From positions 1 to 32,446 of the IMG/VR virus record IMGVR_UViG_3300042987_000527: DNA of 32,446 nt. One strand, given 5' to 3'. The notes under the pieces are model-generated. The model was not told where the DNA came from, ran no database searches, and saw only the letters and a list, made by a program, of their open reading frames with translations. Below, piece after piece: positions 1-7,762 of this stretch. This DNA is from a virus. How positions within the stretch are numbered: position 1 is the first letter of the stretch; each line of letters starts with the position of its first letter. A program made the position numbers and the translations under genes.

Positions 1-40
1 TGGATTCATGGGTAAATCTCCAGTATGGATGGATTGACAG

Positions 41-80
41 GAAAAGAAACAGCGCCCCGCCCTCGCAGGCAGAGCGCTGT
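41..80 (-). terminator. Terminator of the minus-strand gene
   Basis: A 7-bp stem (49-55 with 74-80, ACAGCGC/GCGCTGT) carries an inner GCC/GGC pair (59-61 with 68-70). On the minus strand the T-rich stretch TTCTTTTC (complement of 41-48) follows it. It lies about 30 bases beyond the stop of the minus gene at 112, as expected for a rho-independent terminator. Confidence 0.65.
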
Positions 81-111
81 GGAAAAAACTCGCAGACGAG
101 TTGTCTGCAAG

Positions 112-525
112 TCACAGAGCCGCTTTGAAGCGGCGTTTCTCAGCACCAGTCAATGCTTGGTAAGCCTTGAGCAGTTTCGCCACGGCGTCCGTCTTGTTGC
201 TCGACTTGGGCTTGGCGGGTGTAGCCTCCACATCGGTAAACATCTTGGCAAGAATGCGGTCAACTTGTCGAGAGTAGTTAGTGCCGCGCCCGAATGTCAC
301 ACCGCGTTGCCCCTTGTATGCCTCGGCGTTGCGCGCCTCGGCGATGTAGTAGGTGACAAAGGGTCGAGCAGTCGTGCGATCGGCAATGCCAAGTTTGAGT
401 GCAGTCTGCAAGATAGTCGCAGACAGTCCGTCTGCCAGTTGGATGCTAGGCTTGAAAGCCTCGTAGGTGGTGGCTTTGATGCCGAGGGTTGTGCGCAGTT
501 GCGCAAGTGTCAGTCGTTTAGACAT
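112..525 (-). CDS. Small basic hypothetical protein
   Basis: This 137-residue protein is the only gene read leftwards. I chose the ATG at 525 because GGAG (complement of 533-536) lies 7 bases upstream; an in-frame extension to 555 would run through a terminator hairpin and is rejected. The protein starts MSKRLTLAQL, is rich in Lys, Arg and Ala, and ends in a predicted amphipathic helix (KTDAVAKLLKAYQAL...). No catalytic motif, membrane segment or signal peptide is visible and I do not recognise the family. A terminator follows it, and its leader holds two hairpins, so it is probably an independently controlled single-gene unit, possibly expressed at a different time from the late genes on the other strand. 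A role as a small nucleic-acid-binding or host-takeover protein is only a guess. Confidence 0.7.
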   Translation of the reverse strand: MSKRLTLAQLRTTLGIKATTYEAFKPSIQLADGLSATILQTALKLGIADRTTARPFVTYYIAEARNAEAYKGQRGVTFGRGTNYSRQVDRILAKMFTDVEATPAKPKSSNKTDAVAKLLKAYQALTGAEKRRFKAAL

Positions 526-536
526 GTTGAATCTCC

Positions 537-566
537 AAAAGAAAAAGCCTCGCAAGCAGGCGAGGC
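537..566 (-). terminator. Terminator hairpin inside a 5' leader (attenuator-like)
   Basis: A perfect 7-bp stem GCCTCGC/GCGAGGC (547-553 with 560-566) has a 6-base loop and is followed on the minus strand by TTTTTCTTTT (complement of 546-537). The T-run directly abuts the GGAG ribosome site of the gene starting at 525. It would therefore stop transcription just before the gene unless readthrough is allowed. Confidence 0.65.
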
Positions 567-571
567 GACTG

Positions 572-593
572 ATCGGCTCGTCCCCGAACCGAT
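572..593 (-). promoter_or_regulatory. Leader hairpin upstream of the attenuator
   Basis: On the minus strand ATCGGTTCG and CGAGCCGAT form a 9-bp stem (one T-G wobble) closing a GGGA tetraloop. It sits 5 bases before the terminator hairpin and close to the start expected from the promoter at 600-629. The two hairpins would make up nearly the whole of a short attenuated transcript. Confidence 0.5.
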
Positions 594-599
594 AGATGT

Positions 600-629
600 A
601 TTATGCCACAAACGAGAACCTAGGGTCAC
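600..629 (-). promoter_or_regulatory. Possible sigma70-type promoter, leftward
   Basis: On the minus strand GTGACC (complement of 624-629, 4 of 6 to the -35 consensus) is followed after 18 bases by CATAAT (complement of 600-605, 5 of 6 to the -10 consensus). Transcription would begin near 593 and enter the two-hairpin leader. This is based on pattern only. Confidence 0.4.
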
Positions 630-782
630 AGCGTATTGCGAAACCTGCTACCAAAGACCCCACTACACCCCCACCACCCTGTTTGACTGCGACGACGGCG
701 CCGTGACGTCAACACTGTTTCTCACCCGCTCCCAGCACTTCTGTAATACCTAAATACTCAAACCCACCCCCTACCCAAAATT

Positions 783-811
783 TTGACCCCGCGCAAAAAT
801 TTCTATAAAAA
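783..811 (+). promoter_or_regulatory. Possible late promoter before the terminase genes
   Basis: TTGACC (783-788, 5 of 6) is followed after 15 bases by TATAAA (804-809, 5 of 6), or after 17 bases by TAAAAA (806-811). The site lies in the only strongly AT-rich block upstream of the long plus-strand gene array. The first spacing is short, so the call is tentative; a phage-specific sigma factor or polymerase could use something else. Confidence 0.35.
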
Positions 812-852
812 TTTCAGAGAACCTGTGTCCAACATTAGACACGCCCAGACAG

Positions 853-882
853 AAAAAAGCCCCCAACATTTCTGCTGGGGGC
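853..882 (-). terminator. Leftward terminator upstream of the terminase genes
   Basis: GCCCCC (859-864) pairs with GGGGGC (877-882) around a 12-base loop, and six T residues follow on the minus strand (complement of 853-858). No minus-strand gene ends here, so it probably blocks antisense transcription from the late region from reaching the leftward unit. Confidence 0.6.
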
Positions 883-1002
883 GAGAACAGGGAGGGAACC
901 CTGAGGAGAAGCAAATTGGCAACTGCTTGCCCACTTGCAGATTCGAGTGTACACTTCAACGCCAAGAGCCACAACACCTGTGGAAAAACACAGGATCAAA
1001 CC

Positions 1003-1647
1003 ATGTTGGAGCATTTGGTGCACTTTGAACCGGAGATCACCGACCGGGGGGACTTTGTAAAACTGGACGCCGCGTCCAGTGAGGCGGTTCTGTCTGCGCA
1101 AGTCGAGACGCATGACTGGCTCAAGTCTCTTGGCGCTTTGAGCGACGAAGAAGTGATTGCGGATTTGGAAAAGCGCGAGGCTCGGGAGGCTTTCGGTGCC
1201 CTGACCACCACCGCGCCTGATGCGGACACCAAAGAAAAACTCATACAACTCAAAACCCCGGCGGCCGTGCGCCACTTGGTCGGGATGCTGACCGCCTATG
1301 ACTGGGAATTTGTACAGCAGGCCAAGGAGTTGCGTGGGTACACTGTTGCGCAGTTGGTTGAGGAAACCAAGAGTCCCAACGCCAATATCCGTTTGAAAGC
1401 GTTGATTGCACTGGGCAAGGTGACGGAGGTTGGGCTGTTCACCGAGAAGATCGAAGTCAAGAAGACCGACATGACCGAGGACGAGATCGACCGCAAACTC
1501 AAAGAAAAGTTGGCCAAGTTCATGGACATCGAGGACGCCGAGCCAATCGACGTGGAAGATGTGTCGCAAAAAACCCAAAATAACGCCACGTTAGACGAAC
1601 GTGTCGCTGGTAACGACAATGACGACCAACCCGCCACTGACGCCTGA
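1003..1647 (+). CDS. Terminase small subunit (probable)
   Basis: This 214-residue protein probably recognises the packaging site and recruits the large terminase. The ATG at 1003 is preceded by AGGA at 992-995; a longer in-frame start at 916 has no comparable ribosome site. The sequence is charged and helical. A C-terminal block (VEETKSPNANIRLKALIALG, then KVTEVGLFTEKIEVKK and an acidic helix) resembles a conserved stretch I recall in small terminases of aquatic podovirus-like phages. It overlaps the large subunit by 29 bases, which fits translational coupling. The assignment rests on this resemblance and on position directly before the large terminase. No classical helix-turn-helix is obvious, so the DNA-binding role is inferred. 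Confidence 0.65.
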   Translation: MLEHLVHFEPEITDRGDFVKLDAASSEAVLSAQVETHDWLKSLGALSDEEVIADLEKREAREAFGALTTTAPDADTKEKLIQLKTPAAVRHLVGMLTAYDWEFVQQAKELRGYTVAQLVEETKSPNANIRLKALIALGKVTEVGLFTEKIEVKKTDMTEDEIDRKLKEKLAKFMDIEDAEPIDVEDVSQKTQNNATLDERVAGNDNDDQPATDA

Positions 1648-3154
1648 GCAGGCCCGCGCCTTGTTCATGAACCTCGGCAAGATGACTGCCGAGGAGAAGT
1701 TGGAATACTTGCAGATGCTCGACAACAAAGAAGAGCACGTCAAGAAGAATGCCGCCAGAACCGACATGATCGAGTTTGCCAAGGCGGTGTACCCGGGCTT
1801 CAAGGTGGGGCCGCACCACAGGAAACTGGCCAAACTGTTCACACGCGTGATCAACGGCGACTGCAACCGCTTGATCATCAACATCGCCCCTCGCATGGGT
1901 AAGTCCGAGTTCAGTTCTTACCTGTTCCCCGCTTTCTTTCTAGGTAATTTCCCTGAGAAGAAGATCATTATGGCAACCCACACCGCCGGGTTGTCCGAAG
2001 ATTTTGGCCGCAGAGTGAGGAACTTGATCGATGACGACGACTACAAATCCCTCTTTTCCAACACCAAAGTCGCGGATGACCAGAAAGCGGCAGGCAAATG
2101 GTCAACCAGCGAGGGCGGACAGTACTACGCCGCCGGTGTCGGCGGTGCTCTTGCTGGGCGCGGCGCTGACCTATTCGTTATTGATGACCCGCATTCGGAG
2201 CAAGATGTAAAGGCCAACTCTCGCCTTGCGTTCGACACCGCTTGGAGTTGGTTCCAGACAGGCCCCTTGCAACGTCTGATGCCGGGGGGCAAGATCATCA
2301 TTGTGATGACGCGCTGGGGCAAGTTGGACTTGACCGGGCGATTGCTGGACTACCAGACCAAGAACCCCGACGCCGACCCGTGGGAGGTGGTGGAGTTACC
2401 CGCCATTCTGAACGAGGGCGAAGAGAACGAAAAGTCGCTGTGGCCCGAGCAGTGGCCGCTTGAAGCCTTGAAACAAAAGAAGGCGGCGATCGACCCTCAG
2501 TACTGGAACGCCCAGTACATGCAAAACCCAGTCTCCAACAACGCGGCGATCGTCTCGCGCAACGCTTGGCGCGTCTGGCCCGGGGATGAACCCCCCGCCT
2601 GCGAGTACATCATCCAGTCGTGGGACACGGCCTTCGAGGCCAAGACCACCGCCGACTATAGTGCGTGCACCACATGGGGCGTGTTCTACAACGAGGAAGA
2701 AAACGACAAGGCGCAGGTGATACTCCTCGATGCGTTCAAAGACCGCATGGCGTTCCCAGAACTCAAGGCGGTGGCCTTGAAGCACTACAAAGAGTGGCAA
2801 CCCGATGCGTTCATCGTGGAAAAGAAAGCCGCTGGTGCGCCCCTGATTCAAGAATTGCGCAACATGGGCATCCCGGTTCAGGAAACAAACCCTAGCCGTG
2901 GCAACGACAAGATAGTAAGATTGAACGCGGTGGCGGACCTTTTTGCCTCTGGCATGGTCTGGGCACCTGACACCCGCTGGGCGCGGGAGGTGATCGAGGA
3001 AGTGGCGTCTTTCCCCAACGGCGAGAACGATGACTTCGTGGATACGACATCTCAGGCGCTGATGCGGTTTCGGCAGGGCGGTTTTATTAGGCTTGATTCA
3101 GATGAGCCTGAAGAGCCGAGGTTCTTCCGACGCAAAACTTACGCATACTATTAA
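1619..3154 (+). CDS. terL: Terminase large subunit
   Basis: This is the packaging ATPase and nuclease, 511 residues. The N-terminal ATPase half has a P-loop variant APRMGKSE (residues 90-97), Walker B LFVIDD (185-190) and a coupling-type motif IIIVMTRW (226-233). The C-terminal RNase H-like nuclease shows its acidic positions in QSWDTAF (Asp336), FIVEKKAAG (Glu401) and NDDFVDTTSQAL (Asp472, Asp475). I prefer the ATG at 1619; a GTG at 1601 in the same frame would add six residues but has no better ribosome site. Length is normal for the family. It overlaps the small subunit and is followed after 9 bases by the portal, the usual packaging order. Confidence 0.95.
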   Translation: MTTNPPLTPEQARALFMNLGKMTAEEKLEYLQMLDNKEEHVKKNAARTDMIEFAKAVYPGFKVGPHHRKLAKLFTRVINGDCNRLIINIAPRMGKSEFSSYLFPAFFLGNFPEKKIIMATHTAGLSEDFGRRVRNLIDDDDYKSLFSNTKVADDQKAAGKWSTSEGGQYYAAGVGGALAGRGADLFVIDDPHSEQDVKANSRLAFDTAWSWFQTGPLQRLMPGGKIIIVMTRWGKLDLTGRLLDYQTKNPDADPWEVVELPAILNEGEENEKSLWPEQWPLEALKQKKAAIDPQYWNAQYMQNPVSNNAAIVSRNAWRVWPGDEPPACEYIIQSWDTAFEAKTTADYSACTTWGVFYNEEENDKAQVILLDAFKDRMAFPELKAVALKHYKEWQPDAFIVEKKAAGAPLIQELRNMGIPVQETNPSRGNDKIVRLNAVADLFASGMVWAPDTRWAREVIEEVASFPNGENDDFVDTTSQALMRFRQGGFIRLDSDEPEEPRFFRRKTYAYY

Positions 3155-3163
3155 GGACAGAAA

Positions 3164-5692
3164 ATGGCCACGAACATTGACAAGGGTCTCTACACCGCGC
3201 CCGCAGGCATCGAGAACCTCGCACAAGACGAGGAACCGATCGAGATTGAGATCGTTGACCCCGAACAAGTGAGTATTGAGATAGGCGGCATGGAGTTGAC
3301 CATAACGCCCTCAGAAGACGAAGAGGGGTTCGATCGCAACTTGGCCGAGGACATGGACGAAGGTGAACTGTCAACCCTTGCCGGTGAGTTGGCGCAAGAC
3401 ATCACGACTGACCTTGGCTCTCGTACCGAGTGGGAGAAGGCGTATGTCCAAGGTCTAAAACTGTTGGGCCTCCAGTACGAGGAACGCACTGAGCCGTGGG
3501 ACGGCGCGTGTGGCGTGTTCCACCCCATGATCACAGAAGCCGTTGTTCGCTTCCAGTCAGAGTCCATCACCGAGACCTTCCCCGCACAAGGGCCTGTGAA
3601 GACAAAAATCTTGGGCAAGCAAACGCCTGAGAAAGATGAAGCGGCCAGCCGTGTGCAAGACGACATGAACTACGAGTTGACCGAGGTCATGCGCGAGTTC
3701 CGCCCTGAGCACGAACGCATGCTGTGGAGCCTCCCCGCCACGGGTTCAGCGTTCAAGAAGGTCTACTACGACCCCAACCTTGGGCGCCAAGTCTCCATGT
3801 TCATCCCAGCCGAGGACATCATTCTCCCGTACGGCGCGACCGACCTTGACACCTGCTACCGTGTGACCCACGTCTTGCGCAAAACCAAGAGCGAGATCAT
3901 CAAACTCCAGCAAGCAGGGTTCTACCGCGACATCGAGTTGCCAGACCCCGACAAGTCCAGAACAGACATCCAGCAAGCCAAGGACAAAGAGACGGGGTTC
4001 TCGGCCAACGACGACGATCGTTACACCCTGTACGAGAGCCATGTTGACTTGGTGGTCCGAAGCGACGAATATACGGAGACGGGCGAGGACGGCGAGCCGC
4101 TGGGCATCACCTTGCCGTATGTGATGACGTTGATAAAGGGATCAAACGATGTGCTCGGGCTTCGGCGGAACTGGAAGGAAGACGACACCCTCCACCTCAA
4201 ACGACAGCACTTTGTCCACTACCAGTACATCCCCGGCTTTGGGGCGTATGGCTTCGGACTCTTCCACCTCATCGGAGGCTACGCCAAGAGCGCCACGAGC
4301 ATTATGCGTCAACTGGTGGACGCAGGAACTCTATCTAACCTCCCCGGAGGTCTTAAATCGCGTGGCCTTCGGATTAAGGGTGATGACACGCCGATTGCCC
4401 CGGGAGAATTCCGAGACGTAGACATCGGCTCGGGCGCGTTGCGCGACAACATTTTGCCCCTGCCGTACAAAGAGCCCAGCCAAGTGCTGGCGGGCTTGAT
4501 GAATCAGATCGTCGAGGAAGGCCGCAGGTTTGCCGCCACTGCTGACATGAAGGTCAGTGACATGTCTGCACAGGCCCCGGTGGGCACCACGCTGGCGCTC
4601 TTGGAGCGGCAGTTGAAGGTGATGACGGCTGTCTCCGCTCGTCTGCACTTCTCGTTCAAGCAAGAACTCAAACTCTTGGCTGGGCTGATCCGTGACTACA
4701 CGGACGACGATTACGACTACGAACCGGTTGACGCGCCTCGCAAAGCCAAGAAGTCGGACTACAGCCACGTCGAGATCATCCCCGTGAGCGACCCCAACGC
4801 GGCCACCATGAGCCAGCGTGTGGTCCAGTACCAAGCCGTGATCCAGATGGCCCAGATGGCGCCAGACATCTACGACTTGCCCAAACTGCACAGGGGCATG
4901 CTTGAAGTCTTGGGCATCAAGAATGCCGCCGAGTTGGTGCCTCTGCCCGAGGACCAGAAACCCCGCGACCCGGTGTCGGAGAATGCCTGCGTGCTTAAGG
5001 GCGAGCCGGTCAAAGCGTTCTTCTACCAAGACCACGCCGCACACATCAAGGTGCACATGTCTGCCGTGCAAGACCCCACCGTTGCACAGTTGATCGGACA
5101 AAACCCCAAGGCCCAACAGATCATGGGTGCCATGATGGCGCACATTGCAGAGCATGTGGGCTTACAGTATCGTCGTCAAATTGAAGACCAGTTGGGTATG
5201 CCCCTGCCTCCCGAAGACGAGAAACTACCGCCCGAGATCGAGTTGCAACTATCCAGCATGATGGCACAAGCCGCGCAACAAGTGTTGGCGCAGAACCAAG
5301 CGCAAGCCGCCCAGCAACAGGCCCAGCAACAAGCACAAGACCCGGTCTTGCAGATGCAGATGCAAGACCTTCAGATTAAGGCACAGAAGATGCAGGGCGA
5401 CTTGGCAATCAAGCAACAAGAGTTGCAGTTGAAGGCTCAGGAACTAGCCGCTAAACAAGGCGAAGACCCTCAAATGGCCGCGATGAAGATGCAACAGGAA
5501 TTGCAAGCCAACGCACAGCGGCAACAGCAAGACCTGCAAGCCAACGCCATGCGCCAGCAACAAGATATGGCCGCGCAACGCGCCAAACTGGCCATGTCTA
5601 TGCAAGAGCACGAAATGAAATTGCGCCAGCGCGCACAAGAACATGCCCAGAAGATGGCCATGAAACAATCAAAGGAGAAGCCAACTAAATGA
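3164..5692 (+). CDS. Portal protein
   Basis: This 842-residue protein should form the ring at the capsid vertex through which DNA is packaged and to which terminase docks. After an acidic N-terminus (about residues 1-80) comes a portal core (about 85-600) with conserved-looking stretches such as TEPWDGACGVFHPMI and MLWSLPATGSAFKKVYYDP, seen in large podovirus-type portals. From about residue 690 the sequence is almost pure Gln, Ala, Met and Lys heptads, a predicted long helical barrel or coiled coil like the barrel that extends into the capsid in P22-type portals. AGGA lies before the ATG. Size, position after terL and the C-terminal helical tail support the call. The tail is longer and more Gln-rich than in most portals. 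Confidence 0.88.
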   Translation: MATNIDKGLYTAPAGIENLAQDEEPIEIEIVDPEQVSIEIGGMELTITPSEDEEGFDRNLAEDMDEGELSTLAGELAQDITTDLGSRTEWEKAYVQGLKLLGLQYEERTEPWDGACGVFHPMITEAVVRFQSESITETFPAQGPVKTKILGKQTPEKDEAASRVQDDMNYELTEVMREFRPEHERMLWSLPATGSAFKKVYYDPNLGRQVSMFIPAEDIILPYGATDLDTCYRVTHVLRKTKSEIIKLQQAGFYRDIELPDPDKSRTDIQQAKDKETGFSANDDDRYTLYESHVDLVVRSDEYTETGEDGEPLGITLPYVMTLIKGSNDVLGLRRNWKEDDTLHLKRQHFVHYQYIPGFGAYGFGLFHLIGGYAKSATSIMRQLVDAGTLSNLPGGLKSRGLRIKGDDTPIAPGEFRDVDIGSGALRDNILPLPYKEPSQVLAGLMNQIVEEGRRFAATADMKVSDMSAQAPVGTTLALLERQLKVMTAVSARLHFSFKQELKLLAGLIRDYTDDDYDYEPVDAPRKAKKSDYSHVEIIPVSDPNAATMSQRVVQYQAVIQMAQMAPDIYDLPKLHRGMLEVLGIKNAAELVPLPEDQKPRDPVSENACVLKGEPVKAFFYQDHAAHIKVHMSAVQDPTVAQLIGQNPKAQQIMGAMMAHIAEHVGLQYRRQIEDQLGMPLPPEDEKLPPEIELQLSSMMAQAAQQVLAQNQAQAAQQQAQQQAQDPVLQMQMQDLQIKAQKMQGDLAIKQQELQLKAQELAAKQGEDPQMAAMKMQQELQANAQRQQQDLQANAMRQQQDMAAQRAKLAMSMQEHEMKLRQRAQEHAQKMAMKQSKEKPTK

Positions 5693-5883
5693 TCCAAGAA
5701 TTCGCACGCGTACTGCGCGAGAAGATACGCACCGACATGAACAACTACGCCGATGATCTGGCGGGTGGTCAATGTCGCACATTTGACGAATACCAAAAAC
5801 TCTGCGGTGTCATTCAAGGTCTAGCCATTGCAGAGCGTCACCTCCTCGACCTTGCCGAGAAAGTAGAGAAATCAGATGAGTGA
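5689..5883 (+). CDS. Small hypothetical protein coupled to portal
   Basis: The 64-residue protein starts in an ATGA overlap with the portal stop and itself overlaps the next gene by 8 bases, so it is translated as part of the head operon. AAGGAG lies upstream inside the portal gene. It is helical and charged, with the segment EYQKLCGVIQGLAIAERHLLDL in the middle. I have seen similar short proteins at this position in other phages but know of no tested function. An accessory role in head assembly is inferred from context only. Confidence 0.7.
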   Translation: MIQEFARVLREKIRTDMNNYADDLAGGQCRTFDEYQKLCGVIQGLAIAERHLLDLAEKVEKSDE

Positions 5884-6310
5884 AATTCTTCTGCCCCCGG
5901 GCATTAGCCTGCCACCAACGATCCAGCCCAAAGACGAGCCGGAACAGAACGCAACGCCTGAAGAAAAGGCGACGAGTCTGCCCGACCCGACCGGTTGGAA
6001 ACTGCTCTGTGTTGTCCCCGATGTTTCCGAGAAACTCGATGGCACCGACTTGGACTTGGTCAAACCCACGTCCTTTATGAAACAGGAAGAACACGCGACC
6101 ACCGTGTTGTTCGTTATGAAAGTTGGCCCCGATGCCTACAAAGACCAAGCCAAGTTCCCCAACGGCGCTTGGTGTCAAGAGGGCGACTTTGTCTTGGTGC
6201 GAACGTACTCCGGTACCCGCTTCAAGATTTTTGGCAAGGAGTTCCGTCTGATCAATGACGATCAGGTGGACGCAGTCGTGCAAGACCCGCGTGGCATCAC
6301 ACGCGCTTGA
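5876..6310 (+). CDS. GroES-like co-chaperonin
   Basis: This 144-residue protein has a disordered, Pro-rich N-terminus (about 1-38) and then a domain that lines up with GroES along its whole length. GWKLLCVVPDV matches the first strand, TTVLFVMKVGPDAYKD the central glycine turn, CQEGDFVLVRTYSG the KVGD strand, and INDDQVDAVVQDP the C-terminal DILAIVE strand. GroES-like co-chaperonins cap the GroEL chamber; T4 gp31 does this for the capsid protein. The position just before scaffold and capsid genes supports a role in folding virion proteins with host GroEL. The usual GGIVL mobile-loop motif is absent and a stretch containing LDLVKP takes its place, so contact with GroEL may differ. The assignment is by eye and was not tested by a profile search. 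Confidence 0.75.
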   Translation: MSEILLPPGISLPPTIQPKDEPEQNATPEEKATSLPDPTGWKLLCVVPDVSEKLDGTDLDLVKPTSFMKQEEHATTVLFVMKVGPDAYKDQAKFPNGAWCQEGDFVLVRTYSGTRFKIFGKEFRLINDDQVDAVVQDPRGITRA

Positions 6311-6321
6311 AAGGAGCAACC

Positions 6322-7296
6322 ATGGCAGAGTTTAAATTCCCCGACGAAATTGATGGGGCAGAAGACAGGAACCAAGATCAGGACGTCGAGATCAAGGTGC
6401 AGAGCGAAGGCGACGATCTTGAAATTGAGATCGTTGATGACACCCCGGAAAAAGACCGAGGTCGCAGACCCCTCGATCGTGAGGTCAATGATCCGACCGA
6501 CGAAGAACTGGACACTTATACCGAGGGCGTCAAGAAGCGCCTGAAAGAACTCACTCACGCTCGGCACGATGAGCGCCGCGCCAAAGAGGCCCTTGCCCGG
6601 GAGAAAGCCGAGCAAGAACGCCTGCTGTTGGCCATGCTGGAGGAGAACAAACGGCTCAAACAATACGTGCAGACGGGCACCGAGCAGTACAAGACCATGG
6701 CGAACCAAGCCGCCGAGGCCAAACTGGAGAAAGCCCGCCGTGATTTGAAGGCCGCGCAAGAGGCGTACGACACGGATGCCATCATTTCCGCCCAAGAAGC
6801 GTTGGCTGAAGCCACTTGGGAAGTAAAAAATGCGAAAAATTTTGCACCCCCCTCTTTACAAGAGCGTGAAGAAGAGGTACAAACTCGCTATCAAGAGCCT
6901 CAACAGGCCCGTCCGGACGAAAAAACACTGCGCTGGCAGGCAAGAAACCAGTGGTTCGGGGCTTCGGGGTTCGAAGAAGTCACCAGTTTTGCGCTAGGAC
7001 TGCATCAAAAACTAGTCGCCAACGGGGTTGATCCCCGCTCTGATGAATATTTCGAGCAGATTGACGCTCGCGTGAAGTCTAAGTTCCCTGAAGTTTTTGG
7101 GGGCGAGGACGATAAGCCACGGTCTCAAGGGACTCCGGCTAGAAAACCAGCATCCGTTGTGGCTCCGGCCAGTCGATCGACTGGCAAGAGGAAGGTTGAA
7201 CTGACACCGTCTCAAGCGGCGTTAATAAAAAAGTACAACCTTGATCCGCAAATGTATGTGAAGGAAATTTTGAAACTGGAGGCCCAAAATGGTTGA
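6322..7296 (+). CDS. Capsid scaffolding protein (probable)
   Basis: This 324-residue protein starts at the ATG preceded by AGGAG (6311-6315); a TTG start at 6307 would include the ribosome site itself and is rejected. The N-terminus is very acidic. A long heptad-like helical region (about residues 75-175, rich in Ala, Glu, Lys, Arg and Gln) follows, then a segment ending in FALGLHQKLVANGVDP, and a basic C-terminal helix (about 285-324). An acidic start, a long coiled coil and a basic capsid-binding tail are typical of podovirus scaffolds. The position two genes before the capsid protein also fits. The scaffold would direct procapsid assembly and leave before or during packaging. Confidence 0.75.
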   Translation: MAEFKFPDEIDGAEDRNQDQDVEIKVQSEGDDLEIEIVDDTPEKDRGRRPLDREVNDPTDEELDTYTEGVKKRLKELTHARHDERRAKEALAREKAEQERLLLAMLEENKRLKQYVQTGTEQYKTMANQAAEAKLEKARRDLKAAQEAYDTDAIISAQEALAEATWEVKNAKNFAPPSLQEREEEVQTRYQEPQQARPDEKTLRWQARNQWFGASGFEEVTSFALGLHQKLVANGVDPRSDEYFEQIDARVKSKFPEVFGGEDDKPRSQGTPARKPASVVAPASRSTGKRKVELTPSQAALIKKYNLDPQMYVKEILKLEAQNG

Positions 7297-7747
7297 AACC
7301 CAAGATCGTACCCCCCGTGATTTGAAGTCACGCGAAAAATCCGCTCGTGCAGTCTATGTGCCGCCGAGCAACCTGCCTGATCCGACACCTGAGCCGGGAT
7401 GGGTCTACCACTGGGTAGCCACTCACATTCTGGGACAGGCCGACCCGACCAACGTGTCTCGCAAGATGCGCGAAGGCTGGGAGCCGGTGAAGGCAGAAGA
7501 CCATCCGGAACTGATGCTGTTGGGTAATGACAAGACCGGCAACGTGGAAATCGGCGGCCTCATGCTCTGCAAGATGCCTGTTGAGAAATACCGCGCTCGT
7601 CAAGACTATTACAACAACCAAGCGCAGGGACAGATGGACTCAGTGGACAACCACTTTCTGCGAAACAATGACCCGCGCATGCCGCTGTTCTCGGACAAGA
7701 AATCGTCCACGACGCGCGGCGGGGGCTTTGGTTCAGGTTCAAAGTAA
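7289..7747 (+). CDS. Conserved phage protein, head region
   Basis: The 152-residue protein overlaps the scaffold gene by 8 bases, so the two are coupled. It contains the stretch SRKMREGWEPVKAEDHPEL, which I recognise from hypothetical proteins placed between scaffold and capsid genes in many aquatic phages. The C-terminus is a Gly/Ser/Lys-rich flexible tail ending in GGGFGSGSK. No catalytic motif or membrane segment is visible. Context suggests a head assembly or minor virion role; the exact function is unknown. Confidence 0.75.
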   Translation: MVETQDRTPRDLKSREKSARAVYVPPSNLPDPTPEPGWVYHWVATHILGQADPTNVSRKMREGWEPVKAEDHPELMLLGNDKTGNVEIGGLMLCKMPVEKYRARQDYYNNQAQGQMDSVDNHFLRNNDPRMPLFSDKKSSTTRGGGFGSGSK

Positions 7748-7762
7748 ACAAGGAGGCCATAA

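Larger units (their letters stand above)
630..1002. other. Non-coding region between divergent units
   Basis: No convincing gene is seen here. The stretch holds a C-rich tract near 658-680, an AT-rich block at 777-815 with a direct repeat of AAAAATTTC (795-803 and 807-815), a possible rightward promoter (783-811) and a minus-strand terminator (853-882). It separates the leftward gene from the late plus-strand operon and may also be a replication or packaging site, which cannot be decided here. Confidence 0.5.

Noticed and set aside
658-680. C-rich tract as a G-quadruplex on the other strand
   Set aside because: The runs of G on the minus strand are short and irregular; there are too few regular G-runs for a confident call.
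25-753. Long plus-strand open frame of 242 codons opposite the minus gene
   Set aside because: It runs through two terminator hairpins and the leader, has a Cys/Arg/Gly-rich composition unlike a folded protein, and lacks a good ribosome site. The minus frame has a good ribosome site and terminator.
835-1578. Minus-strand frame opposite the terminase small subunit
   Set aside because: It is a mirror of a well-supported gene, with no ribosome site, and is crossed by a leftward terminator at its end.
4331-5155. 274-codon minus-strand frame inside the portal gene
   Set aside because: His/Val/Leu-rich shadow of a real gene with no family resemblance.
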